Shown piece by piece: positions 14,985-23,026 of a stretch of 35,852 nucleotides of DNA (its first letter is position 1; every line of letters starts with the position of its first letter). Origin of the DNA: DATFAS01 sp035254305 (GTDB lineage Bacteria > Bacillota > Bacilli > Aneurinibacillales > RAOX-1); assembly GCA_035254305.1 (NCBI GenBank), contig DATFAS010000217.1:1-35852 (forward strand), read 5' to 3'. The position numbers were made by a program, and so were the translations under genes. A model generated the notes under the pieces. That model searched no databases. It was given only the letters and a program-made list of their open reading frames with translations, and was not told where the DNA came from.

Positions 14985-15581
14985 TTGAGCCGGAAAGAAA
15001 AAAGGTCGAGAAGAGAACGAAAAAAGAATAAAATTTTTTCACGTTGGGCATTTATTATTTCAATATGGACATTCTTTACAGCTGTAGGAATTAGTTTGAT
15101 TAGTGAACTTCTTCTTCGTGAATCAACGCTTCTACTTGCCTTACTTACTATGCTATTTATCGTGGTGATTGGAACCCTTGCAGATATTATCGCGGTAGCG
15201 GTTACTGCTGCTGAATTAAGTCCTTTCAATGCTATGGCAGCCAAAAAAATATTTGGAGCAAGAAAGGGTATTCAAATGATCCAAAATGCGGAAAAATATG
15301 CGAATTTTTTTGCAGATGTCATTGGCGATGTGCTAGGATATATTGCTGGATTCGCTGGGGCGACGCTGGTTTATCAAATTATTAAGCTAAGCGATCGGTT
15401 ATCCCCCTATGAGTCTGTGGTTTCCGTTATTGTGGCAGGACTTTCTAGTGCTGCTATCGTAGGAAGTAAGGCAATCGGCAAAAACATCGCCATTCATAAT
15501 AGTACAAAGATTGTTTTAACCTTCGGTAAGGTACTCACTTTTATAACTGAGCCCAGCCTTAGGAAGAAAACTAAAAAATAG
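14985..15581 (+). CDS. DUF21/CorB-like integral membrane protein
   Basis: This 198-residue protein starts with a very basic tail (SRKEKRSRRERKKNK), then has four to five membrane helices (about 20-45, 48-75, 108-130, 140-162). A segment ADIIAVAVTAAELSPFNAM lies in the middle and GARKGIQMIQNAEKYANFF after it. I recall similar clostridial proteins labelled as CorB-like magnesium/cobalt transporters, which share the DUF21 membrane domain but here lack CBS and CorC modules. The start is TTG at 14985, eight bases after AAGGAG; the frame is open to 14901, but that part overlaps the preceding terminator. The transport role is unproven. A CBS-only gene two genes upstream is suggestive. Confidence 0.6.
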   Translation: MSRKEKRSRRERKKNKIFSRWAFIISIWTFFTAVGISLISELLLRESTLLLALLTMLFIVVIGTLADIIAVAVTAAELSPFNAMAAKKIFGARKGIQMIQNAEKYANFFADVIGDVLGYIAGFAGATLVYQIIKLSDRLSPYESVVSVIVAGLSSAAIVGSKAIGKNIAIHNSTKIVLTFGKVLTFITEPSLRKKTKK

Positions 15582-15624
15582 TTGACCTTTATTGACCATT
15601 AAATTATTTACTTTGACATAGAAC

Positions 15625-15660
15625 GAGGCCAATCTGTTTCCAGAATGGCCTCTTGTTTTA
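15625..15660 (+). terminator. Terminator of the DUF21-like gene
   Basis: GAGGCCA-A-TCTG-TTTC-CAGA-A-TGGCCTC is a near-perfect hairpin followed by TTGTTTTA. It lies between convergent genes. Confidence 0.75.
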
Positions 15661-15661
15661 T

Positions 15662-17053
15662 TTATATGAGAAATATAGCAACAATGGTTGTTACCAGTAG
15701 CCCAAGGAGAACGGGCACCAGGTTTCTTCGTGCTAATTCGAAAGGATCTACATTACAAATGGCAGCTGCAGGGATGAGGGCCCATGGGATTAAGGTTCCT
15801 CCACCCACCCAAATAGCAGCAATTTGCCCCAAGGCTGTTAAGGTTGCAATTCCACCACCTATGGCATGACTGAACAATTTGGCAATAGAGCCTGCCAGAG
15901 AGATCCCGGAGAAACCGGATCCATCTAATCCAGTTATCGCTCCGACAATGGTTAAGGTGATAGCACCAATGGGAGCATTTAAAGGAACCACGCTTGCTAA
16001 TGCTACCCCCAAGTCGTTAACAATTCCTGTAGAGCCTTCTGGTAAAATCTCACCAATTATTTTGGTGATTCCGGCATCCCCTAGATAGAAGAAGGCAGCA
16101 ATTGGGATCACTGGTCCAAATACCTTAAAACCAAATTGGAATCCGTGAATGAAATATTCAGTGATTTTTTCTAATCGTTCTTCCTTATGATGAAGCATTG
16201 TTGTTAGGATAAGGATGACAATGGCGGTACCACCCACAAGTGCCGTAGCGTCACCACCCTGTAACTTAAGAACAACCATACCGGCAACGTCAAGGAGGAA
16301 GAGGAATGGTACAAGAATCGCTAGCATGGTGATCCATGGGCTTTTGTTGGTTGAATGAGGGATAGAGCTACTTAAATCGGTAAGCTGCTGCTGATCGACC
16401 CGTAGAATACCCTTCTTCATATCCTGGCGCAAAGACCAAAAAGCAATCAAGGTAGTAGTTATTCCCATAGTAAACACGAGAGGTATACTGGCTACGATTA
16501 CATCGTGAACGGGAATATTGGCGGCACCTGCAGTAATCGAAGGAGCTCCTTGAATGACAAAATCACCGGAGAGAGCAATCCCGTGTCCGAACAAATTCAT
16601 CGCAACGGCGACGCCAAGAGCGGGTAGCCCCACACGTAGAGCAATCGGGAGTAAAACAGCCCCAATCAGGGCTACAGCAGGAGAAGGCCAGAAGAACCAA
16701 GAAATAACCATCATGACAATTCCAATGATCCAATAGGCTAGGGATGGCGTACGAATGAGGTTGGCAATCGGCCGAATCATCACCTCATTAACGCCCGAAT
16801 CTGCTAATATTTTGCTCATGGAAACAATGATACTAATAACTAAAATAGTTCCTAGAAGCTCTGTAATGGCAAAGGAAAAGCTGTTAAAAATAGTTCCGAC
16901 TGACCTAATAATTGAACCGGTTGAAAGAAGACCAATCATAAAAATACCAATAATACAAACCAACGTTGTGTCCCGACGTAGTACCATGACGCCAATAATA
17001 ATCAGAACAAATACGAGGTACGTCCAGTGCAAAGGTAGTAGTTCAATCCCCAT
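15662..17053 (-). CDS. Large permease of the ion transporter superfamily
   Basis: This 463-residue protein has about twelve hydrophobic segments and no soluble domain apart from short loops at about 205-230 and 290-300. Repeated glycine-rich re-entrant stretches (FGHGIALSGDFVIQGAPS near 155 and SHAAIGG-type sequence near 395) and WPSPAVALIGAVLLPIAL suggest the GntP/DcuC/CitT-like fold of carboxylate and gluconate permeases. The substrate cannot be told. The ATG at 17053 follows AGGGGGCG. It lies alone on the minus strand, convergent with the DUF21-like gene and downstream of a lipoprotein gene, from which it is separated by a strong terminator. Confidence 0.7.
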   Translation of the reverse strand: MGIELLPLHWTYLVFVLIIIGVMVLRRDTTLVCIIGIFMIGLLSTGSIIRSVGTIFNSFSFAITELLGTILVISIIVSMSKILADSGVNEVMIRPIANLIRTPSLAYWIIGIVMMVISWFFWPSPAVALIGAVLLPIALRVGLPALGVAVAMNLFGHGIALSGDFVIQGAPSITAGAANIPVHDVIVASIPLVFTMGITTTLIAFWSLRQDMKKGILRVDQQQLTDLSSSIPHSTNKSPWITMLAILVPFLFLLDVAGMVVLKLQGGDATALVGGTAIVILILTTMLHHKEERLEKITEYFIHGFQFGFKVFGPVIPIAAFFYLGDAGITKIIGEILPEGSTGIVNDLGVALASVVPLNAPIGAITLTIVGAITGLDGSGFSGISLAGSIAKLFSHAIGGGIATLTALGQIAAIWVGGGTLIPWALIPAAAICNVDPFELARRNLVPVLLGLLVTTIVAIFLI

Positions 17054-17137
17054 GAAAACGCCCCCTAAACCTTTATTCCCCCATTAGAGGGTAATATCAG
17101 CCTATGCGTCATATAGAATTATGTTAATTTTTCTAGC

Positions 17138-17182
17138 AAAAAAAGAAGGCGCTTAAAGGAAATATTGCTTCCTTTAAGCGCC
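17138..17182 (-). terminator. Terminator of the PrcB-like lipoprotein gene
   Basis: A 14-pair perfect stem, GGCGCTTAAAGGAA (17148-17161) with TTCCTTTAAGCGCC (17169-17182). On the minus strand it is followed by TTCTTTTTTT. Confidence 0.92.
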
Positions 17183-17188
17183 GTTTAA

Positions 17189-17620
17189 TTATTTTCCTTG
17201 TACTGCTTCTACTGGAAGTGTTGAATTTGTGATTTTAACGACTAAGGACGGATAGGTGATGACCATAGCAGCCATTCCTTCTGGTTTCTTCTCAGAATAA
17301 TGGATGACAATCTTGCCATTCTTTTCTTCTACTTTATCGATAAGAATTTGATAACCAGCAGAAGAACGTTGGCCTAAGGAGATCACAACAAGGGTATCTT
17401 TTCCTATTTGTGTACTTTTTACCCCGCCATTTGGTTTAAGTGAATGAATTAGGTCATTTAATTGAACCATATAGGGTGGGTTTAGAATCTCATATTGCAA
17501 CGGAGTATCCTTCCCTTCAATGATCGAATTTGCCGCTTGTGCACTGCAACCAGCTAGAACAAATAGCATACAAAATACGATCAATAATTTATTACATAGT
17601 ATATTTATGTTGGATTTCAT
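17189..17620 (-). CDS. Lipoprotein with PrcB-like C-terminal domain
   Basis: This 143-residue protein has a type II signal peptide: positive start, hydrophobic core (LLIVFCMLFV) and lipobox LAGC with the lipid-modified cysteine at residue 25. It is therefore expected on the outer face of the membrane. The mature part contains the PrcB-type pattern GQRSSAGYQILIDKVEEKNG, then YPSLVVKI, as in the small protein domain first described in treponemal protease complexes and since seen widely. No protease gene is adjacent, so a protease link should not be assumed. GGGAGGG supports the ATG. It stands alone. Confidence 0.75.
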   Translation of the reverse strand: MKSNINILCNKLLIVFCMLFVLAGCSAQAANSIIEGKDTPLQYEILNPPYMVQLNDLIHSLKPNGGVKSTQIGKDTLVVISLGQRSSAGYQILIDKVEEKNGKIVIHYSEKKPEGMAAMVITYPSLVVKITNSTLPVEAVQGK

Positions 17621-17713
17621 CGTTTTTGACCCTCCCTTTTTGTGGTTTTCTTAGTATGAATTTTTTTGTTTTTGGGTATCCGTGATAAGATAAGCGTGTG
17701 AGGTGAAAATTTC

Positions 17714-19516
17714 ATGGATTTTAGGCAGATGTCTGCCATGCTCTCGGTAAAAGTGAAGCAGCAAATTTGTCAGGAACATAACAGGAAGGACGAAGACATA
17801 ACCTTCCTATTAGATGAACAGTATTTAGAAACCCTATGGGTTAAACTAGCACGGGAAGAAAAAGCAGTTATACGCTATTTTCTTTTAAATAAAAGAAATG
17901 ACTTTTTATCCCAACAAGAACTTGAACATTGCCAATTCCCTATTCCTGCGGCAGAATTCCATAAAGGATTAACTCTGCTACGGAGAAAAGGAATCATTTT
18001 TACCTTAAAAAAATTATGGGGAGAATGGACGTATACCATTCCTCAGGAACTAATAAGTGTGTTTCACCAAATCTTAGTTCCATATGAGAGTACCTGGGTC
18101 GATACAAGATCGATCCCGAGTTATTCATCATATCACATCATACAGGGTGTCTATCAAGTGTTAAATTATGTGAGATTTCACCCTTTAGTATTAACGAAGA
18201 AAGGTACGATCCAAAGAAAGGATCTGCGAGTACTATGCAATCTTTTCGGGGTGGCGAAGGAGAGTTTTTCCCCACTAAAGCCATTGAATCAATTACTGCC
18301 TTCTTATGAACATCATGAAGCCATTGTGCTTGAGTGGTTGAATGGTTGGAATACCCTTAGTCAATCTGGAAATACATTAATTCTTGGAGACCAAGAAGGA
18401 TGGAAACAGATTTTCTCAGAAGATGGGTATTTTCAACTAAGGAAGTGGATGAGCTCCTATTTAGATTTAGATCAAGGCTTGGCTTTTTTTTATGATCTTA
18501 TGCTTTCCTTATCCCCTGGAATTTCTTATTCACTACAACGGATGCTTCAGTCTATGGGTGAATTTGCCCCTTTAAGCTCAATTGTAGAGGAAAAAATTCT
18601 CATTCCCTTATCTAATCTCGGCTTATTAAAGTATGGGTACCCTGGTGATGTTGTATGGGAGTGGAAGTATGAGATGACCACGCAGGAATGTAAAGTATAT
18701 GTGCAACCGAATTTCGAAATATTAGTTCCCAGAGTTTCTACTTTGCACTTAAAGTGGACGATAGGGGAATTTGCAGATCTGGTTTCTCAAGAAGAAATGT
18801 GGCTTTTTAAACTAAACAGAGAGTCTGTACAGCGATATTTTGACCAAGGGAAGAATAGCGATAGGCTTCTTGAACAGCTACAATCTTGTAGTGCGGCTTT
18901 ACTTCCTGATAATATTGTACAAACTCTACGGCAATGGGAAAGTGAATTTGGTCGAATACAATTTTTTGATTTTAAAGTGATGGAGGTCAATGATTTTGAT
19001 CTAGCGAACCAGTTGGAAAGAATACCTGCCATAACTGAACATATTATTCAGCGGTTAGGGGATCGTTTCTTTGCTATTCGAATGGAGAAATGGGAGGAAG
19101 TTGTAGCTGAGTTACAAAGGAGAGGCTATTCCCCCAAGATTAACGGTACGATCAACCAGGGTGATCCTCCTGAATCATTGAAGGTATATAAGTCCCCAGA
19201 GAACAGGGTCGAATATAAGGTAGAGAGTGTTTTTCCAGATTTAGAGGATGCGATTCCAGGTTTGCGGCAGATTCCACGGATATGGATAGCAAATTTCCAA
19301 CCTTATCACAGCTCTACTTTGCGTAATCTGGCACAGAAGGCTATACAAATAGGAATCGGGCTTAAATTGCAATGGAACGATGAGATTGTTCAAATGAATC
19401 CAAGTTCGCTTTTAAACAAGGATGGATATTGGATTCTACAAGGAACCGATCATAAGCTGAGGACAAGAGAATATCGCTTAGATGACATTCAAAAAATTCA
19501 GGTGATCACACCCTAA
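17714..19516 (+). CDS. Helicase_C_3-domain protein with a WYL-like C-terminus
   Basis: This 600-residue soluble protein contains the helicase-associated domain Helicase_C_3 (about residues 327-475, from VYVQPNFEILVP through FKLNRESVQRYFDQG to RRGYSPKI), found beside or instead of XPB-type helicases. There is no Walker A or DEAH motif, so it is not itself a helicase. Residues 1-120 look like winged-helix modules (FLSQQELEHCQFPIPAAEF). The last 60 residues (GLKLQWNDEIVQMNPSSLL, GYWILQGTDHKLRTREYRLDDI) resemble a WYL domain, a ligand- or nucleic-acid-sensing SH3-like fold. GAGGTGA precedes ATG 17714. Function is unknown. It lies just before ricF, which has its own promoter. Confidence 0.7.
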   Translation: MDFRQMSAMLSVKVKQQICQEHNRKDEDITFLLDEQYLETLWVKLAREEKAVIRYFLLNKRNDFLSQQELEHCQFPIPAAEFHKGLTLLRRKGIIFTLKKLWGEWTYTIPQELISVFHQILVPYESTWVDTRSIPSYSSYHIIQGVYQVLNYVRFHPLVLTKKGTIQRKDLRVLCNLFGVAKESFSPLKPLNQLLPSYEHHEAIVLEWLNGWNTLSQSGNTLILGDQEGWKQIFSEDGYFQLRKWMSSYLDLDQGLAFFYDLMLSLSPGISYSLQRMLQSMGEFAPLSSIVEEKILIPLSNLGLLKYGYPGDVVWEWKYEMTTQECKVYVQPNFEILVPRVSTLHLKWTIGEFADLVSQEEMWLFKLNRESVQRYFDQGKNSDRLLEQLQSCSAALLPDNIVQTLRQWESEFGRIQFFDFKVMEVNDFDLANQLERIPAITEHIIQRLGDRFFAIRMEKWEEVVAELQRRGYSPKINGTINQGDPPESLKVYKSPENRVEYKVESVFPDLEDAIPGLRQIPRIWIANFQPYHSSTLRNLAQKAIQIGIGLKLQWNDEIVQMNPSSLLNKDGYWILQGTDHKLRTREYRLDDIQKIQVITP

Positions 19517-19531
19517 TCAGAGTGGTAGTGT

Positions 19532-19559
19532 TTGTAAAACACTTTAGAGTTGGGATAAT
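19532..19559 (+). promoter_or_regulatory. Promoter of ricF
   Basis: TTGTAA (19532-19537) is 16 bases from GATAAT (19554-19559). A second perfect TATAAT is at 19565-19570 without a clear -35. Confidence 0.5.
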
Positions 19560-19593
19560 TGAGTTATAATAAATGTAAGAGGGGTGAATAGAA

Positions 19594-20052
19594 ATGGCTA
19601 CGGCCCTTAAAGAGCTTAGTTTTGTTGAAATTATGTCTGCTGCTCAGGAGTTAGCTGATTGGATCTTATCTTCAGAAGAAATGAAGATTTATATAGAAAA
19701 GAAAAAGGCACTGGCAAATGATGTGACGGCACAAAATAAAATGACTCAGTTTCAAAAATTAAAAGAGCTTTATGAAGAAGTGGAACGGTTTGGAAAATAT
19801 CATCCGGATTATTCAAGAGTTTCCAAGGAAGTCCGTACCATGAGAAAAGATTTATTAGCTCTTCAAAGTGTTAGTGAGTTTAGATCTGCTGAAAATAGGA
19901 TGGAAGAAATGCTATATCAAGTCAGCCGTACGATTGCGGATAGTGTATCGGAAACCATAAAAGTACCAAGTGATAATCCATTATATAACATTGGTGCGAG
20001 TAGCTGCAGTTCAGGTGGATGTGGAACAGGTGGATCTTGTGGGTGTGGTTAA
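19594..20052 (+). CDS. ricF: RicF (YlbF), Y-complex subunit
   Basis: RicF forms a complex with RicA (YmcA) and RicT (YaaT) that binds [4Fe-4S] clusters, works with RNase Y in mRNA maturation and is needed for competence, sporulation and biofilm formation in B. subtilis. The 152-residue protein has the helical Com_YlbF core (VEIMSAAQELADWIL, ERFGKYHPDYSRVSKEVR) and the diagnostic cysteine-rich tail SSCSSGGCGTGGSCGCG (about 136-152), almost the same as in B. subtilis. The five tail cysteines are likely cluster ligands. ATG 19594 follows AGAGGGGTGA. ylbG follows after a terminator. Its position between other competence-related genes (comG, 2 kb on) is suggestive but not operonic. Confidence 0.94.
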   Translation: MATALKELSFVEIMSAAQELADWILSSEEMKIYIEKKKALANDVTAQNKMTQFQKLKELYEEVERFGKYHPDYSRVSKEVRTMRKDLLALQSVSEFRSAENRMEEMLYQVSRTIADSVSETIKVPSDNPLYNIGASSCSSGGCGTGGSCGCG

Positions 20053-20058
20053 TTTATC

Positions 20059-20084
20059 CGGGTATCTTCGTATACCCGTTTTTT
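20059..20084 (+). terminator. Terminator of ricF
   Basis: CGGGTAT (20059-20065) pairs with ATACCCG (20072-20078), followed by TTTTTTG. Confidence 0.88.
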
Positions 20085-20132
20085 GCTTTTAAAGCAACTT
20101 GGACATGAATTTACTGGTTTAATTTTCAACGC

Positions 20133-20161
20133 TTGCACAACCTAAGAGGACATGATACCAT
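20133..20161 (+). promoter_or_regulatory. Promoter of ylbG
   Basis: TTGCAC (20133-20138) is 17 bases from TACCAT (20156-20161), which is preceded by an extended TGA. It accounts for ylbG transcription beyond the ricF terminator. Confidence 0.5.
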
Positions 20162-20257
20162 TTTTTATAGGAAGATTCTTCAGAAAGTTTATTCCGGACC
20201 ACAAGAATACGCCATTTATTTTTGGGAAAGAGCCGGTTTTTGAGGGGGGTTTAAAGC

Positions 20258-20584
20258 ATGAGAGAAAGGCGCTTGGGTTTGGCCGTTTGGGTGAAGAATG
20301 TGAAAGCGGCGAAGAATCTCCGTAAATACGGCAATATTCACTTCGTTTCTAAACGATTAAATTACGTTAGTATGTATGTGGCTGCAGATCGTATTAATGA
20401 GATGATTGAGCGTATGCAGAAGCTTGATTTTGTTACACGTATTGAACGTTCCCATCGACATGAGATTCCGAGAGAATATAAGAATTCTAAGCCAGATAAG
20501 GCGAAGGAATATGATTATAAATTAGAAGAAACCAAGGTGGCTAAAAATTCGATACGAGGAAATGAAACCGTTGACTCGAAATAA
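20258..20584 (+). CDS. ylbG: YlbG family protein (DUF2129)
   Basis: This 108-residue cytoplasmic protein of unknown function has the family pattern RLGLAVWVKNVKAAKNLRKYGNIHFVSKRLNYV, here quoted in part as GLAVWVKNVK and RKYGNIHFVSKR, followed by FVTRIERS and the conserved ENSKPDKAKEYDY-type end (NSKPDKAKEYDYK, about 86-98). A C-terminal extension rich in lysine and glutamate is longer than in B. subtilis. The ylbF-ylbG order is conserved across Bacillales. A long purine site, GAGGGGGG, precedes the ATG. Confidence 0.9.
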   Translation: MRERRLGLAVWVKNVKAAKNLRKYGNIHFVSKRLNYVSMYVAADRINEMIERMQKLDFVTRIERSHRHEIPREYKNSKPDKAKEYDYKLEETKVAKNSIRGNETVDSK

Positions 20585-20599
20585 TGGTGTTTAGGGAGA

Positions 20600-20626
20600 C
20601 TTCTCTTTTTTGGGGGGAGTTTTTTT
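20600..20626 (+). terminator. Terminator of ylbG
   Basis: CTTCTCT pairs with GGGGGAG-type sequence using several G-U pairs around a T-rich loop (20600-20619), followed by seven T residues. The stem is weak. Confidence 0.5.
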
Positions 20627-20662
20627 CTCATGCACATAAAAAGATAAGGGCGTGTACTTAGG

Positions 20663-21844
20663 ATGAAACCATCTAAACGATTAAGTTCGCTTAGTTCTGC
20701 AATATTTACGAAAATGAACCAACGAAAAAGGGAAGTAGAACAAAGGGGAATTCAGGTAATCGACCTGGGGATTGGTAGCCCGGATCAACCACCTGCCCCC
20801 CATATTATTGATGCTATGGTGAAGGCTGTGCAGAATCTTGCAAATTACCGTTACCCGACATCGGAAGGATCACTTTTATTTCGCCAGACTGTCGCGCAGT
20901 GGTATCAATATCGTTTTGGAGTCGAGCTTGTTCCTGAAACGGAAGTATTATCCCTAATGGGTTCCCAGGATGGGTTGTCACATCTTGCTTTAGCTTGGGT
21001 CGATCCGGGAGAAATTGTTCTTGTCCCAGACCCTGGATATCCAATTTATTCAGCAAGTGTGTCTTTGGCAGAAGGAGTTATTTATCCTCTTGCTTTAAAA
21101 GAGGAGAATGGATATTTACCAGATCTAAATCAAATCCCTGAAGACATCTGTGAGAAAGCTAAGATGATGATTTTGAATTACCCGAATAATCCATTGGCTG
21201 CAACAGCTGATGTGGAATTTTTTACCGAGGTGATTGCCTTTGCTAAGAAGCACGACATCATTGTTGTACATGACTTGGCTTATTCAGAGCTTGCATTCAA
21301 TGATTATCATCCCCAAAGTATACTCGAAGTACCTGGTGCCAAGGATATTGCCATTGAGTTTAATTCACTTTCCAAAAGCTTCAATCTAGCCGGTTGTCGA
21401 ATTGCTTATGTAGTCGGTAATGAAGAAATATTAAAGCCTCTAAAGGTCTTAAAATCCAACATTGACTATGGGGTATTCCTAGCGGTTCAAGAAGCTGCTA
21501 TCACTGCAATGAAAATGGATATGGAGCAGGGTGGACCTAATCCGAATGCGCAGGTATATGAACGCCGCAGAAATTGCTTAGTAGAGGGCCTTAAAGAAAT
21601 CGGTTGGGATATAGCAAGCCCTAAAGCTACCATGTTTGTTTGGGCTAAGGTTCCCGTGGGGTATAGTAGTACAGAATTTGCTTTCACGTTATTGGATCAA
21701 GCAGGTGTGATTATGATCCCGGGCAACGCATTCGGAGAGCAGGGAGAAGGATATGTTCGTATCGCTTTAGTTCAAGAGGAAGACGTGCTGGGGGAAGTTG
21801 TGAAACGGATTGATCAATCAGGGATTTTAAAAGTTAAAAAATAA
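20663..21844 (+). CDS. Class I/II PLP aminotransferase, DapL/AspC-like
   Basis: This 393-residue fold-type I enzyme transfers amino groups between amino and keto acids. The PLP lysine is K238 in SLSKSFNLAGCRIAY. Other marks are the N-terminal IDLGIGSPDQPP, the cofactor-binding DPGYPIY and NYPNNPLAA, and the substrate-carboxylate arginine near the C-terminus in GYVRIALV. The closest recognisable group is the LL-diaminopimelate aminotransferase-like branch common in Bacillales, but the substrate is not decided by these motifs, and methionine or aspartate aminotransferase roles are possible. The ribosome site is poor (AAGGG, about 13 bases from ATG 20663), but no better start is in frame. It precedes comGA, which has its own promoter. 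Confidence 0.85.
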   Translation: MKPSKRLSSLSSAIFTKMNQRKREVEQRGIQVIDLGIGSPDQPPAPHIIDAMVKAVQNLANYRYPTSEGSLLFRQTVAQWYQYRFGVELVPETEVLSLMGSQDGLSHLALAWVDPGEIVLVPDPGYPIYSASVSLAEGVIYPLALKEENGYLPDLNQIPEDICEKAKMMILNYPNNPLAATADVEFFTEVIAFAKKHDIIVVHDLAYSELAFNDYHPQSILEVPGAKDIAIEFNSLSKSFNLAGCRIAYVVGNEEILKPLKVLKSNIDYGVFLAVQEAAITAMKMDMEQGGPNPNAQVYERRRNCLVEGLKEIGWDIASPKATMFVWAKVPVGYSSTEFAFTLLDQAGVIMIPGNAFGEQGEGYVRIALVQEEDVLGEVVKRIDQSGILKVKK

Positions 21845-21858
21845 ATTTGTTTAACTTT

Positions 21859-21886
21859 TTGATATTTTGCAGGAATTTCAGATAAT
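21859..21886 (+). promoter_or_regulatory. Promoter of the comG operon with possible ComK box
   Basis: TTGATA (21859-21864) is 16 bases from GATAAT (21881-21886), each one mismatch from consensus. Just upstream, AAAA-ATAAA-TTTG (21837-21849) is seven of eight matches to a ComK half-box (AAAA-N5-TTTT); no second box at 8-base spacing is seen, so ComK control is uncertain. Confidence 0.5.
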
Positions 21887-21931
21887 ATGTCGAATGAGAT
21901 TAGGGAGATACATGAAAAGGAGTGAAGTCCT

Positions 21932-23026
21932 ATGAATGATGTTTCTTCCTATCTTCAATTTCTGATGGAAGAGGCGATTCGACGAAGAGTAAGTGATATT
22001 CATATTGAACCAACAGAACAAGAAATCCAAATTCGCTTTCGGATTGATGGTCTCTTAAGTCTTTATGATCGAAGAGAGGAGAGCTGGGGATTACCTGTCA
22101 TTTCGAAATTGAAACTACTTGGAGGCCTAGATATTGGCGAACGAAGGCTTCCGCAAGATGGCAGTTTTATCTTTTCCCACGTTACGGGAAATTTGGACGT
22201 TCGATTAGCTACTTTACCTACGATTTATGGTGAGAAGGTAGTGTTAAGACTATTAACCAGACAGCTTCATTATCCTGACCTTCATTCTTTAGGCCTTGAT
22301 GATCAACAGATTATAGAACTTCGCAAACTTATCCACTCCCCACAAGGAATGATTATTGCCACTGGACCAACGGGTTCAGGAAAGACAACCACCCTTTATG
22401 CCCTTCTGCAAGAAATCCAACGACATGAACGAAATATTATTGCTCTTGAAGACCCAGTTGAATATCATGTGGCCGGTGTGAACCAGGTTCAAGTTAATCC
22501 TCGTGCAGGACTTACTTTTACGTCTGGATTACGAGCTCTACTACGTCAAGATCCAGATGTGATTCTTGTTGGTGAAATTCGTGATAAGGAAACGGCTGAG
22601 ATCGCCATTCGTGCTGCTCTCACTGGTCACCTTGTGCTCTCGTCGTTACATTGTAAAGATGCGATAAGCGCCATTATACGGTTGATTGACATGGGAATTG
22701 AGCCCTATTTGATCACCTCTGCTCTTTCCGGAATTGTTGCCCAACGATTGATTCGCAAGCGTTGTACTTGTCAGCAAGAAGGGCAAGATCATTGCACAGC
22801 CTGCAATAATACGGGATACTATGGGCGTGAAGCAGTCTTTGAGGTGCTTCCTATTCTAGAGGACCTTCATCCATTCATTAATCATCGGGCTGCACCGGCA
22901 GAGCTTCGGCGTTATTTGCGGAATCGAGGATTTCGAACATTAAACATGACACTGAAGGAAAAGGTTGGCCAAGGGATTCTAACATTAAGTGAATTCCAGA
23001 GAGTGTTGGTGGCCGATGGGGAATAG
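21932..23026 (+). CDS. comGA: Competence pseudopilus assembly ATPase ComGA
   Basis: ComGA is the cytoplasmic GspE/PilB-type ATPase that drives assembly of the DNA-uptake pseudopilus at the cell pole. The 364-residue protein has the N2-type domain DIHIEPTEQEIQIRFRIDG (partly quoted), Walker A GPTGSGKTT at 145-153 and the Asp box ALEDPVEY. Walker B ILVGEIRDKETAEIA and the His box TGHLVLSSLHCKDA follow. A zinc-binding CxC...CxxC cluster (CTCQQEGQDHCTAC) lies near residue 285. Full-length PilB-like N-terminal extensions are absent, as usual for ComGA. AAAAGGAGTGA precedes the ATG. It heads the comG operon, overlapping comGB. Confidence 0.96.
   Translation: MNDVSSYLQFLMEEAIRRRVSDIHIEPTEQEIQIRFRIDGLLSLYDRREESWGLPVISKLKLLGGLDIGERRLPQDGSFIFSHVTGNLDVRLATLPTIYGEKVVLRLLTRQLHYPDLHSLGLDDQQIIELRKLIHSPQGMIIATGPTGSGKTTTLYALLQEIQRHERNIIALEDPVEYHVAGVNQVQVNPRAGLTFTSGLRALLRQDPDVILVGEIRDKETAEIAIRAALTGHLVLSSLHCKDAISAIIRLIDMGIEPYLITSALSGIVAQRLIRKRCTCQQEGQDHCTACNNTGYYGREAVFEVLPILEDLHPFINHRAAPAELRRYLRNRGFRTLNMTLKEKVGQGILTLSEFQRVLVADGE

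Noticed and set aside
20152..20316. Open frame of about 54 codons between ricF and ylbG
   Set aside because: It overlaps the ylbG start out of frame, and its ribosome site is too close to the ATG (two bases); it coincides with the ylbG promoter.
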